47,518 nucleotides of DNA from Limnobacter sp. CACIAM 66H1. Lineage in GTDB: Bacteria; Pseudomonadota; Gammaproteobacteria; Burkholderiales; Burkholderiaceae_B. Under the pieces are notes generated by a model, which searched no databases, had not been told where the DNA came from, and saw only the letters and a list, made by a program, of their open reading frames with translations. Shown here piece by piece: positions 16,692 to 25,981 of this stretch. Location of the stretch: NCBI RefSeq assembly GCF_001601825.1, contig NZ_LUJK01000023.1, positions 1 to 47,518 of the forward strand, given 5' to 3'. The position numbers were made by a program, and so were the translations under genes. Position 1 is the stretch's first letter. The number at the start of each line of letters is the position of its first letter.

Positions 16692-17504
16692 TTAGAAGCC
16701 GGTAACTGCCTTGTAAATCATGGACATGGCAATGAAAGCCAACAGCAGTGCGAAAATGCGCTTGATCTTTTTGACAGGCAGGGTGTGCGCCAGTTTTGCG
16801 CCGTAGGGTGCAAACAGCACACTCATCGCTGCCACGCAGGCCACTGCAGGCAAATACACATAGCCCAGAGAACCGGCGGGCATGCCTTGCAAATGCTGGC
16901 CGTTAATCACGTAAGCGACGCTTGAAAACACCGCAATCGGGAAACCCAGGGCGGCAGATGTTGCCACCGCGTTGCGCAGGTTGATATTACTCCACACCAT
17001 GAAGGGCACCGACAGGAATCCACCCCCGGCGCCTACAATCGCCGAGGCTGCACCGATTACGCCACCCACTGCCGCAAGGCCTGCCTTCCCTGGCAAAGTG
17101 CGGCTGGGTTTGGGCTTCTTGTCGGCATACATTTGGTACGCGGAAAAAATCACAAATGCACCGAATACCAAGGCCAGCTCTTTGGTGGGCAGGTATGACA
17201 CTACTTTTGATCCAATAAACCCACCGATGAGAATGCCGGGGGTCAGGAATTTCACAATATCCCACCGCACCGCGCCTGCCTTGTGGTGTGCACGCATGCT
17301 TGAAATGCTGGTAAACATAATGATGGCCAAGGAGGTGGCAATAGAGGAGTGCACCACATGCTCGACAGGAACGCCTTGGCTGACCATCAGGAATGTGAGA
17401 AAGGGAACAAGCAGCATGCCGCCACCGATACCCAACAAGCCAGCCAGCACGCCGCTGGCCACACCTAAAACGAGCAATGAAACAATAAATACCGGATCGA
17501 ACAT
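16692..17504 (-). CDS. TauE/SafE-family membrane transport protein
   Basis: A 270-residue protein with about eight hydrophobic segments arranged as two repeats, each with a glycine-rich loop: GLLGIGGGMLLVPFL near the N-terminus and AIVGAGGGFLSVPFM in the second half. These are hallmarks of the TauE/SafE (DUF81) family of putative sulfite or organosulfonate exporters. The substrate is unknown. Convergent with lgt; the 6S RNA terminator lies 37 bp upstream of its start, so it needs its own promoter in that short gap or relies on read-through. Confidence 0.88.
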   Translation of the reverse strand: MFDPVFIVSLLVLGVASGVLAGLLGIGGGMLLVPFLTFLMVSQGVPVEHVVHSSIATSLAIIMFTSISSMRAHHKAGAVRWDIVKFLTPGILIGGFIGSKVVSYLPTKELALVFGAFVIFSAYQMYADKKPKPSRTLPGKAGLAAVGGVIGAASAIVGAGGGFLSVPFMVWSNINLRNAVATSAALGFPIAVFSSVAYVINGQHLQGMPAGSLGYVYLPAVACVAAMSVLFAPYGAKLAHTLPVKKIKRIFALLLAFIAMSMIYKAVTGF

Positions 17505-17540
17505 GGTGATTAAGTTTTTTTGGTTTGAACCTGAGCAGGA

Positions 17541-17576
17541 TAAAAAAAGAGGCGACTGAACATAGGTTCAATCGCC
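17541..17576 (-). terminator. Rho-independent terminator downstream of 6S RNA
   Basis: On the minus strand an 11-bp stem (GGCGATTGAAC with GTTCAGTCGCC, one G-T pair) and a 4-nt loop are followed by TCTTTTTTT. It lies 7 nt beyond the estimated 6S RNA end and should close the zapB-zapA-ssrS transcript. Confidence 0.85.
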
Positions 17577-17582
17577 CCGGTA

Positions 17583-17764
17583 TGGGGTCTCTGCCGATGC
17601 CATACTGGCCCGATCCCTGAACCTAAGGTTCAAGTGGGTCGCAGTGTTAGGGTCTTTAGGTTTCCCTGACTGAGAGGGAATCACACCAACCCTGAAAAGT
17701 CCGCAACCGGGATCACAAATATTGGTTCACGGAATGCTGGCCAATACAGACACGGCAGAGATAA
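17583..17764 (-). ncRNA. ssrS: 6S RNA
   Basis: Regulatory RNA that binds the sigma-70 RNA polymerase holoenzyme in stationary phase. On the minus strand the ends pair perfectly (TCTCTGCCG with CGGCAGAGA, 17754-17762 with 17588-17596). The interior contains the conserved segment ACTGCGACCCACTTGAACC followed by the dyad GAACCTTAGGTTC near the 3' side, as in E. coli 6S RNA. The approximately 180-nt length is standard. It follows zapA after about 11 nt, the conserved zapA-ssrS order of proteobacteria. No 5-formyltetrahydrofolate cyclo-ligase gene (ygfA) follows, unlike in enterobacteria. Exact ends are estimated from the closing stem. Confidence 0.9.
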
Positions 17765-17775
17765 AACAAAATTCT

Positions 17776-18111
17776 TTACTCGAACAAATCTGCGTTTTTG
17801 GGCTTGCTTGCACCTGAATTGTTCAGGCTGCCATCAACCATTTGACCGATAGCCTCGATTTTACGCTCAATCGTTTCAATGTCCAGTCCTAAAACAGGGT
17901 TGGAAGGGTTACTACCAACCAGCGATTCATGGGCAATCTGCAAAGCTGCCATGACTGCGATTTTATCAAGCCCAACAACCTTGCCGGTGTTGCGGATGCT
18001 GGACATTTTCGTTTCTACAATGTTGACGGCCTGCTGCAAGGCGGAGCGTTCTTCGGGTTTGCAGGCGATGCGAAATTCCCTACCCATGATTTTTACGTCA
18101 AGTGCTTCCAA
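17776..18111 (-). CDS. zapA: Cell division protein ZapA
   Basis: A 111-residue FtsZ-ring-associated protein that cross-links FtsZ filaments. The N-terminal globular part MEALDVKIMGREFRIACKPE is followed by a long helix (ERSALQQAVNIVETKMSSIR) and the conserved DKIAVMAALQIAHE segment. It starts directly after the stop of the ZapB-like gene, so both are co-translated, and is followed by 6S RNA. Gene order and length match the family. Confidence 0.95.
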   Translation of the reverse strand: MEALDVKIMGREFRIACKPEERSALQQAVNIVETKMSSIRNTGKVVGLDKIAVMAALQIAHESLVGSNPSNPVLGLDIETIERKIEAIGQMVDGSLNNSGASKPKNADLFE

Positions 18112-18339
18112 TTATTCCTCCGAGTTCAATTCAAGTTCAGGGAACCACTGATTCAGCATTTGGTTGATTTGACCTTGTGCATGATTCACTTTTTTGTGAA
18201 GCACTTCATTTTCCCGGCGCAGGGCTTCAATCTGTTCCTTGGCCGACTTATTGTCGAAGCGGCTTTGCTCCAGGGCTTTGGCCAGGCTGGATACTTTGAC
18301 TTGAAGTTCGTCGAGTTTCGCAAGCAGTGATTGCGTCAT
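18112..18339 (-). CDS. Short coiled-coil protein, ZapB-like
   Basis: A 75-residue protein that is almost entirely one predicted coiled coil with regular heptads (LLAKLDELQVKVSSLAKALEQ, then IEALRRENEVLHKKVNHAQG). It starts at the ATG at 18339, preceded by GGAG; the open frame continues to 18366. Immediately upstream of zapA, the position and architecture match the small TIGR02449/ZapB-like proteins of Betaproteobacteria. A role at the division ring with ZapA is inferred from context. Confidence 0.8.
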   Translation of the reverse strand: MTQSLLAKLDELQVKVSSLAKALEQSRFDNKSAKEQIEALRRENEVLHKKVNHAQGQINQMLNQWFPELELNSEE

Positions 18340-18444
18340 TGGCTGGCTCCATCTTCGGGTCATCATTCCCGAGGGTTGCTGTTATTGATATTTTAACTAG
18401 ACTATACAGATGCTTACAGCAATCTACTACAGTTTCGCTTTAGG

Positions 18445-19263
18445 TTAAAACAAAGTTTTCAAGCCCAACACGTCTTGCATGTCAAACAAACCTTTTTCAT
18501 GGCCAATCAAAAACTGCGCTGCCCGAATTGAACCTTGTGCATAAGTCATGCGACTTGACGATTTGTGGGTAATTTCAATCCGCTCGCCAATGCCGGCAAA
18601 CAAAACGGTGTGGTCGCCGACAATGTCGCCACCACGAATGGTTGAGAAGCCGATGGTGCCAGCCTTGCGCTCACCGGTAATTCCTTCCCGGGCAAATACA
18701 CCCACGTCTTGAAGATCTACGCCCAAGCCCTTGGCAACTACCTCACCCATACGCAGCGCGGTGCCTGACGGGGCATCTACTTTTTTACTGTGGTGAGCTT
18801 CAATGACCTCGATGTCATAACCTTGCGACAAAATTTTTGCAGCCACCTCGAGCAGTTTGAATGTGGCGTTTACGCCAACCGCCATGTTGGGAGACCACAC
18901 CATGGCCACTTTCTCGGATGCTTTTTTCAGCGCTTCCAGTTGTTTCGGTTCGAACCCTGTTGTGCCGATCACGGCCTTCACGCCGTGTTTCTCGCACAAG
19001 GCAAGGTGGTGCAAAGTGCCCTCGGGGCGGGTGAAGTCGATTAACACATGGGCATTGGCGAGGGCGGTGTCCGCATTGTCGGTAACCAGTACCCCCGATG
19101 AAATACCCATGAAGTCTCCAGCGTCCCGACCAATGCTGGGCGACCCCGCTTGGTCAAAGGCGCCAGCGAGTTCGCACTCGGGGTTGTTCAGGATGGCTTC
19201 GATCAATGTTTTGCCCATGCGCCCACTGGCGCCGGCAATCGCGATTTGAATTGGCTTGGTCAT
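18445..19263 (-). CDS. dapB: 4-hydroxy-tetrahydrodipicolinate reductase
   Basis: Second committed step of lysine and diaminopimelate synthesis, NAD(P)H-dependent. The 272-residue product has the Rossmann motif GASGRMG (11-17), and the catalytic substrate-binding segment [16 protein letters not shown] (155-170) with the conserved histidines and lysine. It lies 6 bp downstream of bamE on the same strand, an arrangement common in Burkholderiales. Confidence 0.97.
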   Translation of the reverse strand: MTKPIQIAIAGASGRMGKTLIEAILNNPECELAGAFDQAGSPSIGRDAGDFMGISSGVLVTDNADTALANAHVLIDFTRPEGTLHHLALCEKHGVKAVIGTTGFEPKQLEALKKASEKVAMVWSPNMAVGVNATFKLLEVAAKILSQGYDIEVIEAHHSKKVDAPSGTALRMGEVVAKGLGVDLQDVGVFAREGITGERKAGTIGFSTIRGGDIVGDHTVLFAGIGERIEITHKSSSRMTYAQGSIRAAQFLIGHEKGLFDMQDVLGLKTLF

Positions 19264-19269
19264 GGCGTT

Positions 19270-19761
19270 TTATTTAAGTACGGGTGCACGGTCTGTACCG
19301 CCCACTGCAGATTCGGCGTCCTTGATGTCGTCAGCCGGTTTTTCCGAGGGCAACGGCTGTGTGGGAACCTTGCTCTTGCTGTCTGGGCCCAACAAATCGG
19401 TTGGGCTGGCAGGCAGGTTTTCACCACCGTGGCGGGCCACGCGTTCATTCTCGAAAATAACCGTGTAGCGTGATTGAGTGGTCTGCCCGTCGGCACGTTT
19501 AAGGCGGTAGACATAATCCCACCGGTTGGCGTGGAAGGCGTCATTCAACAAGGGTGTGCCCAGAATAAAGCGCACCTGTTCTTTGGTCATCCCTACTTGC
19601 AGCTTGGCCACATCCTGTTGGGTAATGAAATTACCCTGCTGAATATCAAACTTGTAGGGTTTGACAAAGGAGGGCACGTAGTTGTCCGGGAGGATAGAAC
19701 ACGCGGAAACCCCTAGGGCCATGGCCGAGCAAAGAATCAAATTCAGTCGTAAAATACGCAT
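19270..19761 (-). CDS. bamE: Outer membrane protein assembly factor BamE (lipoprotein)
   Basis: Lipoprotein of the BAM complex that inserts beta-barrel proteins in the outer membrane. Read from 19761 it has 163 residues; an ATG at 19779 would add six. The signal peptide ends in the lipobox LGVSAC with lipidated Cys21. The SmpA/OmlA core is visible as [27 protein letters not shown] and DYVYRLKR. A Pro/Ser/Asp-rich tail of about 50 residues extends beyond the core, typical for this order. It is divergent from fur and followed by dapB after 6 bp. Confidence 0.95.
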   Translation of the reverse strand: MRILRLNLILCSAMALGVSACSILPDNYVPSFVKPYKFDIQQGNFITQQDVAKLQVGMTKEQVRFILGTPLLNDAFHANRWDYVYRLKRADGQTTQSRYTVIFENERVARHGGENLPASPTDLLGPDSKSKVPTQPLPSEKPADDIKDAESAVGGTDRAPVLK

Positions 19762-19883
19762 TGTTTTGTGAATTCGCATGTGAAGTGGGAACAGAGTACC
19801 TTATTCGGTGCGCTAACATGTCCTGCAAAGGCGTTATCATAAGCTACTTGAACTCGATTAAGCCTCAGAATGGTACCAAACTC

Positions 19884-20312
19884 ATGACTACAGCAACGGA
19901 TCTCAAAAGCATTGGTTTAAAGGCAACGCTGCCACGTATGAAAATTCTGGAATTGTTCCAGAGTGGGCAACATCGCCACCTCAGTGCTGAAGATGTTTAC
20001 AAACTGTTGCTGCAGGAAGACCTTGATATCGGTTTGGCCACTGTTTACCGGGTTCTAACGCAGTTTGAACAGGCCGGTTTACTGGCCCGTCAACACTTTG
20101 AGACGGGCAAGTCGGTGTTCGAACTGAATGAGGGCGCACACCACGACCATTTGGTGTGTGTGCAATGCGGCAAAGTGGTTGAGTTTTTTGACGAGGAAAT
20201 TGAGCGTCGCCAAAAAATGATTGCCAAGGATCGTGGGTTTGAACTCCACGACCATGCACTTTCTTTGTATGGGTCGTGTACCAAGAAAGATTGTGAGAAC
20301 AAGCGTAAATAA
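19884..20312 (+). CDS. fur: Ferric uptake regulator Fur
   Basis: Iron-responsive repressor of 142 residues. The winged-helix DNA-binding domain covers residues 1-80, with the recognition helix in [19 protein letters not shown]. The metal-binding and dimerisation region contains HHDHLVC (86-92), C95, and a second cysteine pair C132/C137 for structural zinc. The start at 19884 gives the conserved [19 protein letters not shown]-terminus; the frame is open upstream to 19761 but that part is not conserved. The bamE-fur divergent arrangement is typical of Burkholderiales. A Fur-box-like site at 46571-46591 in this window is a plausible target. Confidence 0.97.
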   Translation: MTTATDLKSIGLKATLPRMKILELFQSGQHRHLSAEDVYKLLLQEDLDIGLATVYRVLTQFEQAGLLARQHFETGKSVFELNEGAHHDHLVCVQCGKVVEFFDEEIERRQKMIAKDRGFELHDHALSLYGSCTKKDCENKRK

Positions 20313-20327
20313 GCAAACGCAAATACG

Positions 20328-21983
20328 CTAGCTGTTTGCCGAGGCAATCATTTCATGCGCAGCGGTGCGCGTGGCCTCGGTAATGACCTGACCACCCAGC
20401 ATTCTCGCAATTTCTTCCACCCGGGCTTTTGATTCCAGTTGCACGATTTTAGAGCGAGTGGTTTGCGCTGAGATGTCTTTGCTGACTTGAAAATGATTAT
20501 GACCCTGTGCTGCAACCTGAGGCAGATGGGTTACGCATAGCACTTGTTTGTTTGCGGCCAACAGGCGAAGGTATCGCCCCACGGTTTCTGCAACTGCGCC
20601 CCCAATACCGCTGTCAACCTCATCGAAGATCAGGGTGGGTACAGAGGTGTTTTCAACTGTATTCACGGTAATCGCCAAGCTGATCCGGGCAAGTTCACCA
20701 CCTGAGGCCACTTTTTGAATGGCCTGAGGTGTAACGCCAGGGTGCCCGGCCACGCGGAATTCGATATTGTCGCTGCCTTGGGTAGAAGGCTCACCTTTGG
20801 CCACATCAACTACGAACACGCCACCTTGCATGCTCAGTGTTTGCATGGATTCAGTGACGCGTTTGGACAAAGTTTGCGCAGCCTTCAAACGGGCAGTCGT
20901 TAACAGGTTTGCTTGTATGTCATAGGCTTGACGCGCGGCATTCAGTTCCTTTTGCAACTTTTCGACATCAAAACCCTCCTCAAGGCCTTTGATTTCAGCT
21001 TGTACACTCTCCATTTCCGTGTGCAGTGTTTCGGGCTGAATACGCAATTTGCGGGCAGTTTCGTGCCACAGCGACATACGCGCTTCCACTTGAGCCAGTG
21101 TGTCGGGGTCCAGATCGCAGTGTTTCAGGTAATTGCCCAGATCGTAACTGGCTTCCCGAATCAATATTTCGCCTTCAGTCAGAGTTTTGACCACGCCTTC
21201 CAGCGCCGGGTCCCTTGTGCTTAGGTGGCTTAGCTTCTCGATTACCTGGGTGAGTTGATCGAGCAGGGCGTCTTCATTCTGTGCCAGTACATTGCTTGCG
21301 TGTTGGGTGCCCTCGATCAATTCGGCGCCATGGCTCAACCGATCAAAGTCACTGCTGAGCGTTTCCCATTCGCCGGCCTTAGGGTTCACCTTGCTCAGTG
21401 AGTCCAGTTTCCACTGAAGATTTTCAAGGCGTGCAGCTCGGTCTTCTTGACTGCTTTGCGCTTGTTTCAGGGCTTTCTCAGCATTTTTCAAGCGGAAATA
21501 GCTTTGACTCGTCGCTTGGAGAAGCTCGTTGTGTTGACCGAAGTCGTCCAGCAGGCGCAATTGTTCCCCAGGCTTTGCAAGCGTCTGAAACGCATGTTGC
21601 CCATGAATGTCGATCAAGGTTTCTGACAATTCTTTCAGCGTACTTGCAGGGACAGGTGTACCGTTGATGTAGGCTTTTGACCTGCCATTGGATTCAATGG
21701 CCCGGCGAAGGTGGAGTTCGCCCTCGCTGCAGTCAATCGATTGCTCGTCGAGAATGGCTTTGGCCGCTGGGTTCAACTCGAATACCGCGGTGATATTGGC
21801 ACGTTCACAACCTTCCCGAACTTGCGATGCATCGGCGCGTGCACCAAGGCACAGCGACAGCGCATCGATCAAAATGGATTTGCCTGCGCCAGTTTCTCCG
21901 GACAACACCGACATGCCAGGTGCGAAATGCAAATCGAGTTTGTCAACAATAACGAAATCTTGAATGGTCAAACTACTTAGCAT
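20328..21983 (-). CDS. recN: DNA repair protein RecN
   Basis: SMC-like ATPase acting early in double-strand break repair. The protein is 551 residues from the ATG at 21983. Walker A GETGAGKS (29-36) lies at the N-terminus, coiled-coil segments fill the middle (about 150-370), and the C-terminal head has ASGGELARISLAI and the Walker B LIFDEVDSGIGG. The start overlaps the nadK stop by 11 nt. The recN-nadK pair beside hrcA is a classic proteobacterial order. Confidence 0.96.
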   Translation of the reverse strand: MLSSLTIQDFVIVDKLDLHFAPGMSVLSGETGAGKSILIDALSLCLGARADASQVREGCERANITAVFELNPAAKAILDEQSIDCSEGELHLRRAIESNGRSKAYINGTPVPASTLKELSETLIDIHGQHAFQTLAKPGEQLRLLDDFGQHNELLQATSQSYFRLKNAEKALKQAQSSQEDRAARLENLQWKLDSLSKVNPKAGEWETLSSDFDRLSHGAELIEGTQHASNVLAQNEDALLDQLTQVIEKLSHLSTRDPALEGVVKTLTEGEILIREASYDLGNYLKHCDLDPDTLAQVEARMSLWHETARKLRIQPETLHTEMESVQAEIKGLEEGFDVEKLQKELNAARQAYDIQANLLTTARLKAAQTLSKRVTESMQTLSMQGGVFVVDVAKGEPSTQGSDNIEFRVAGHPGVTPQAIQKVASGGELARISLAITVNTVENTSVPTLIFDEVDSGIGGAVAETVGRYLRLLAANKQVLCVTHLPQVAAQGHNHFQVSKDISAQTTRSKIVQLESKARVEEIARMLGGQVITEATRTAAHEMIASANS

Positions 21984-22926
21984 GGCCGCTGTCTCTGAGT
22001 CCTCGAGTTTTGTGGGGGGCTTCCGTGGGGCTTGCACTCCAATGCAGTTTTTGCCTCAACATGGCGAAGTAATCATAGCGCGCCGGATGCAAAAGCTGGA
22101 TAGGGTGCGGTGACACCTTGATCCGAATTTGGTCACCCACTTTGGCACGGCCATTGAACTGCATGTCAAAGTGCACGCCGGTTTGCTTGCCGCCCGTAAC
22201 GTGGATGTCAATCGTGCTGTGTTGGGGTAACGCAATGGGTCGGTTGGTTAGGGCATGTGGCGCCACTGGCACGATCAACAAGCCAGCCAGGCTTGGGTGC
22301 AAAATCGGGCCGTCCGCCGACAAGGCATAGGCTGTGGAACCCGTGGGTGTCGAGATAATCAGACCGTCTGCTCTCAGGTCGTACATAAATGTACCATCGA
22401 CTTCTACACGCAGTTCAACCATGCCGCCCACGATACCGCGACTGATCACAATGTCGTTTAAGGCGATGTGATTTTCTACCACCTTGCCTTGACGTAAAAT
22501 TTGCCCCTGAAGGTAGGCCCGATTCTCAGAGACTGATTGACCATTGATGGTGTCGATCAGGGTGGGGTTGATGTCGTCGAGGCGAATGTCGGTGAGAAAA
22601 CCCAGCCGGCCCTGGTTGATACCTATGAGGGGAATATTGCAGTCGGCCAGTTCTCTGGCTGTACCCAGAAAAGTACCATCGCCGCCGATGATGACCGCAA
22701 TTTTTGCTTTTCTCTTGATTTGGGCCAAACTGGCAAATTCAAAGTTGGCTTGATCGCATTCGGGTTTTGATTTTTTGGAGGCCCCGATGCTCAACATGGA
22801 ATCGCAAACCAGCACATGGAAGGCGTTGGCGGCCAGCAAGTCAACCACGCTTCGCCAAATGGCCTGTTTTGGGGAGGCGCCGTGTTTGGCAAACACTGCA
22901 ATGCACATCCCTTTCTGTTTCGGCAT
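21973..22926 (-). CDS. nadK: NAD kinase
   Basis: Phosphorylates NAD to NADP. The protein has 317 residues from the ATG at 22926; the open frame continues to 23214 but would run into hrcA. Key motifs are VIIGGDGTFLGTARELA (with the catalytic GGDGT), GINQGRLGFLTDI, and STPTGSTAYALSADGPI. It overlaps recN by 11 nt and is divergent from hrcA, with 88 bp between the starts. Confidence 0.95.
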   Translation of the reverse strand: MPKQKGMCIAVFAKHGASPKQAIWRSVVDLLAANAFHVLVCDSMLSIGASKKSKPECDQANFEFASLAQIKRKAKIAVIIGGDGTFLGTARELADCNIPLIGINQGRLGFLTDIRLDDINPTLIDTINGQSVSENRAYLQGQILRQGKVVENHIALNDIVISRGIVGGMVELRVEVDGTFMYDLRADGLIISTPTGSTAYALSADGPILHPSLAGLLIVPVAPHALTNRPIALPQHSTIDIHVTGGKQTGVHFDMQFNGRAKVGDQIRIKVSPHPIQLLHPARYDYFAMLRQKLHWSASPTEAPHKTRGLRDSGHAK

Positions 22927-23014
22927 TCTTGATTCCCTGTTTTTGTCGTAAAGTGAAGCCTTGGTCTTAATCCTAAGCCCAATCGTATCGCAACACGCAT
23001 TTGAAGTGACATTG

Positions 23015-24035
23015 ATGATAGACGAACGCGCCCGTTCCATACTGAAAACATTGGTTGAAAGGTACATCACCGAGGGCAACCCGGTGGGTTCAAGGGCTTT
23101 GTCCAAGTATTCAACGCTTGATTTGAGCCCGGCCACGATTCGAAACGTAATGGCTGATCTCGAAGAGTTGCGTCTGGTGGTATCGCCCCACACCTCGGCA
23201 GGACGTGTGCCCACCCCCCAGGGTTACCGCATGTTTGTTGACTCCCTTCTGACTGTAAAGCCTTTGGCCATCGATGTACAAACAGCCTTGAGTGGGGGCA
23301 TTCAGCGCGAGGACCCCAATCGCGTGCTCAACAAGGCAGTGAACTTGCTTTCCAGTTTGTCCTCTTTCGCCGGGGTGATTACGGCGCCGAAAAAAAGCTG
23401 CGCTGTTTCGGCATGTGGAGTTTTTGAGTCTGTCGGATCGCAAAGTATTGCTAATCATCGTCACACCCGATGGGGATGTGCAAAACCGGATCCTGATTGT
23501 CGAGAAGCCTTACACACAAAGCGAATTGACGATGGCTGCGAATTTTTTCAATCAGCATTTCGCCGGGCTGAGCTTTCAGCAGGCCAAACAGAGGTTGTCG
23601 GAAGAGCTCCACCAAATCAGCCAGGATATTAGCAAATTGATGCAGGCCGCCGTTAATGCGGGCACGGAGGCGGAGGAAAGTCAGGCAGACGGCGTGTTGC
23701 TGTCGGGCGAGCGAAAGCTGCTGGATGTGTCGGATTTGTCGACAGACATGGAGCGCTTGAAAAAGATGTTTGGTGTGTTTGAACAACGTACTGCATTGCT
23801 GCGTTTGCTTGAAAGCTCCAACCGGGCTGAAGGCGTGCAAATTTTCATCGGTGGTGATTCCAGCTTGGTGCCCATGGAGGAAATGAGTGTGATTTCGGCG
23901 CCTTACCAGATCAATGGCGAGGTGGTAGGCACCTTGGGCGTCATTGGTCCCACACGGATGGCCTACGAGCGATTGATTCCGATTGTTGACATCACATCCA
24001 AGTTGGTTTCTTCCGCTTTGTCGGATCCGGAGTAG
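23015..24035 (+). pseudogene. hrcA: Heat-inducible transcription repressor HrcA, interrupted by a frameshift
   Basis: HrcA represses chaperone genes by binding CIRCE elements. The N-terminal winged-helix part is intact from the ATG at 23015 ([18 protein letters not shown], then [14 protein letters not shown]). The reading frame breaks at a run of seven A at 23390-23396. Before it the frame reads ITAPKK; after it, the family sequence resumes one base later as [19 protein letters not shown] and continues to the stop at 24035. Reading six A instead of seven would restore a 339-residue protein of normal length. No other lesion is visible. It may be a sequencing error, a phase-variable or slippage site, or a recent mutation. 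No CIRCE element was seen in the window. Confidence 0.88.
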
Positions 24036-24100
24036 GTCGCCCCACCCTGACTGTCAGCTTTGGGTATACTTTCAGGCTTGTTGTTCATTAGGTAGTATCC

Positions 24101-25207
24101 ATGCGCACCGAAGCCCCATTTCGTCACGGCACGCCCCAGAAAACAGCTGTTTTGCTTGTTAACCTTGGCACTCCCGACAATGCAGACACACCATCGCTTC
24201 GGCGTTATCTGAAGGAGTTTTTGTCAGATCCGCGTGTGGTTGAAATTCCAAAATTGATCTGGTGGATCATCTTGAACGGCATCATTCTCCAGATCCGCCC
24301 CAAAAAATCTGCAGCCAAGTACGCCACCGTATGGACTGATGAGGGCTCTCCGTTGTTGGCGATTGGCAAAAGGCAGGTCAAGGCTCTTAGTGAAGCCTTT
24401 AAGGCTCGGAGATGGGATGTCCGAGTGGACTTGGCGATGCGTTACGGTAACCCTTCGGTGGCCAGTCGAATGGACCAGCTTCGCAAAGATGGCTATGACC
24501 GTGTTTTGGTGTTCCCCTTGTACCCTCAATATGCGGCGGCCACGACTGCGTCTGTGTTTGATGCGGTGTTTGACTGGGCCAAGCCAGTCCGCAATATTCC
24601 AGAATTGCGCCTGGTGAAGCATTATCACGATCACCCGGCATACATTCATGCCTTGGCTGAGAGCGTGCGCAAACACTGGCAAGTTAATGGTCGCCCGAAT
24701 TTTGATCAGGGTGATGTGCTGTTGTTCAGTTTTCATGGTGTGCCTGAAATGACCTTGCTCAAGGGCGACCCCTACCATTGCGAATGTTATAAAACTGCGC
24801 GCCTTTTGGGCGAAGAGTTGGGACTGCAAAAAGGCAACTACCGGGTTACGTTCCAAAGCCGGTTCGGCAAGGCCAAATGGCTGGAGCCATACACCGATAA
24901 AACCCTGGAAGCCCTGGGGCAAGCCGGTACCAAGCGAATCGATGTGATGTGTCCCGGTTTCATGGCCGATTGCCTTGAAACGCTTGAGGAAATCAATCAG
25001 GAAGGCCGTGAAGACTTTCAGCATGCCGGTGGTGGTGAGTTTCATTACATTCCTTGCTTGAATGACAGTGAACTGGCCGCGGCCATGTTGTCCGAAATTA
25101 CTGCTCAGCACATGCAGGGCTGGCCAGTCGATATGGGTTACGAGGAATCCATGGCTCAAGAGTTGGCCGAAAGCCGCAAGCTGGCTTTGGAAATGGGAGC
25201 CCAGTAA
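24101..25207 (+). CDS. hemH: Ferrochelatase
   Basis: Inserts ferrous iron into protoporphyrin IX, the last step of haem synthesis. The protein has 368 residues and begins with VLLVNLGTPDNADTPSLRRYL. The catalytic histidine lies in LLFSFHGVPEMTL, and the conserved glutamate region is in the C-terminal CLNDSELAAAM stretch. A TATACT at 24065-24070 is a possible -10 element. The stop is followed by the hairpin that overlaps the grpE heat-shock promoter. The hrcA-hemH-grpE order is common in Betaproteobacteria. Confidence 0.96.
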   Translation: MRTEAPFRHGTPQKTAVLLVNLGTPDNADTPSLRRYLKEFLSDPRVVEIPKLIWWIILNGIILQIRPKKSAAKYATVWTDEGSPLLAIGKRQVKALSEAFKARRWDVRVDLAMRYGNPSVASRMDQLRKDGYDRVLVFPLYPQYAAATTASVFDAVFDWAKPVRNIPELRLVKHYHDHPAYIHALAESVRKHWQVNGRPNFDQGDVLLFSFHGVPEMTLLKGDPYHCECYKTARLLGEELGLQKGNYRVTFQSRFGKAKWLEPYTDKTLEALGQAGTKRIDVMCPGFMADCLETLEEINQEGREDFQHAGGGEFHYIPCLNDSELAAAMLSEITAQHMQGWPVDMGYEESMAQELAESRKLALEMGAQ

Positions 25208-25238
25208 AAATCTCGTATCTTTTTTGGGCTTGTGTGTG

Positions 25239-25273
25239 AATGGGGGCTTGAAATTGACGTTCAAGCCCCCATT
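25239..25273 (+). terminator. Hairpin after hemH overlapping the grpE promoter
   Basis: Perfect 14-nt arms (AATGGGGGCTTGAA and TTCAAGCCCCCATT) enclose a 7-nt loop. Only a short T run follows, so it may be a weak terminator of hemH. The same bases contain a sigma-32 promoter; the symmetry partly arises because its -35 and -10 elements are complementary. Confidence 0.55.
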
Positions 25274-25274
25274 T
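25247..25274 (+). promoter_or_regulatory. Sigma-32 heat-shock promoter of grpE
   Basis: CTTGAAA (25247-25253), a 13-bp spacer and CCCCATTT (25267-25274) match the RpoH consensus at every conserved position (CTTGAAA, N13-15, CCCCATnT). Transcription would start near 25281, about 60 bp before the grpE ATG. Confidence 0.88.
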
Positions 25275-25342
25275 GTCGTCCATAGTGGGGGCGGTCAATA
25301 CACTTTTTGACGCCTCTTTCGATTTTATATGGAGGAAAAGAC

Positions 25343-25942
25343 ATGTCAGAGCCCACTGGAAAGCCGAACACAGACGAACAAACGTCTGCCCAGGCACCAG
25401 AAGGTCAGCAGCAAGGCGCGCAGACCCAACAAGAAACCGAGCAGGCTGTTCAGCAAGAAGCGCCCCAAGATGAAATCTCCGTACTCAAGGCTGCATTGGA
25501 AAATGCACACCACGAAGTTGAGAAATCCAAAGAGGTTTATCTGCGTCTGGCCGCTGACATGGAGAATCTGCGTCGCCGTACGCAGGAGGACGTAGCCAAA
25601 GCTCACAAGTACGCCATTGAATCATTCGCAGAGTCTTTGGTTCCTGTACGCGACAGCCTGGAAATGGCTTTGGCAGTGGAAAACCAAACCCCTGAAGCTT
25701 TGAAAGATGGTGTTGCTGCGACTCTGCGTCAGCTCGAAGCCGCATTCGAGCGCGGCAAGGTGGTGGTGTTGAACCCGGTTGGCGAGAAATTCAACCCTAA
25801 CCAACACCAGGCTGTGGCGATGGTTCCAGGCGATTCGGTTGATCCCCCTGTGGCGTCTAACCATGTGGTGGCGGTGTTGCAGAAGGGTTATTTAATCAAT
25901 GACCGTGTGTTGCGACCTGCTTTGGTCTCAGTGGCACAGTGA
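25343..25942 (+). CDS. grpE: Nucleotide exchange factor GrpE
   Basis: Releases ADP from DnaK to recycle the chaperone. The protein is 199 residues from the ATG at 25343, preceded by GGAGG at 25331-25335. A Gln/Glu-rich disordered N-terminus (about 45 residues) is followed by a long coiled-coil helix with [21 protein letters not shown], and the C-terminal beta domain contains [31 protein letters not shown]. First gene of grpE-dnaK-dnaJ, under the sigma-32 promoter at 25247-25274. Confidence 0.97.
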   Translation: MSEPTGKPNTDEQTSAQAPEGQQQGAQTQQETEQAVQQEAPQDEISVLKAALENAHHEVEKSKEVYLRLAADMENLRRRTQEDVAKAHKYAIESFAESLVPVRDSLEMALAVENQTPEALKDGVAATLRQLEAAFERGKVVVLNPVGEKFNPNQHQAVAMVPGDSVDPPVASNHVVAVLQKGYLINDRVLRPALVSVAQ

Positions 25943-25981
25943 GTGGTGCAATAAATTTTTTGAGGCTGGGCTGGAAAAACC

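Noticed and set aside
24224-25264. A 346-codon open frame on minus
   Set aside because: Antisense to hemH, which is strongly conserved; composition reflects the opposite codon pattern.
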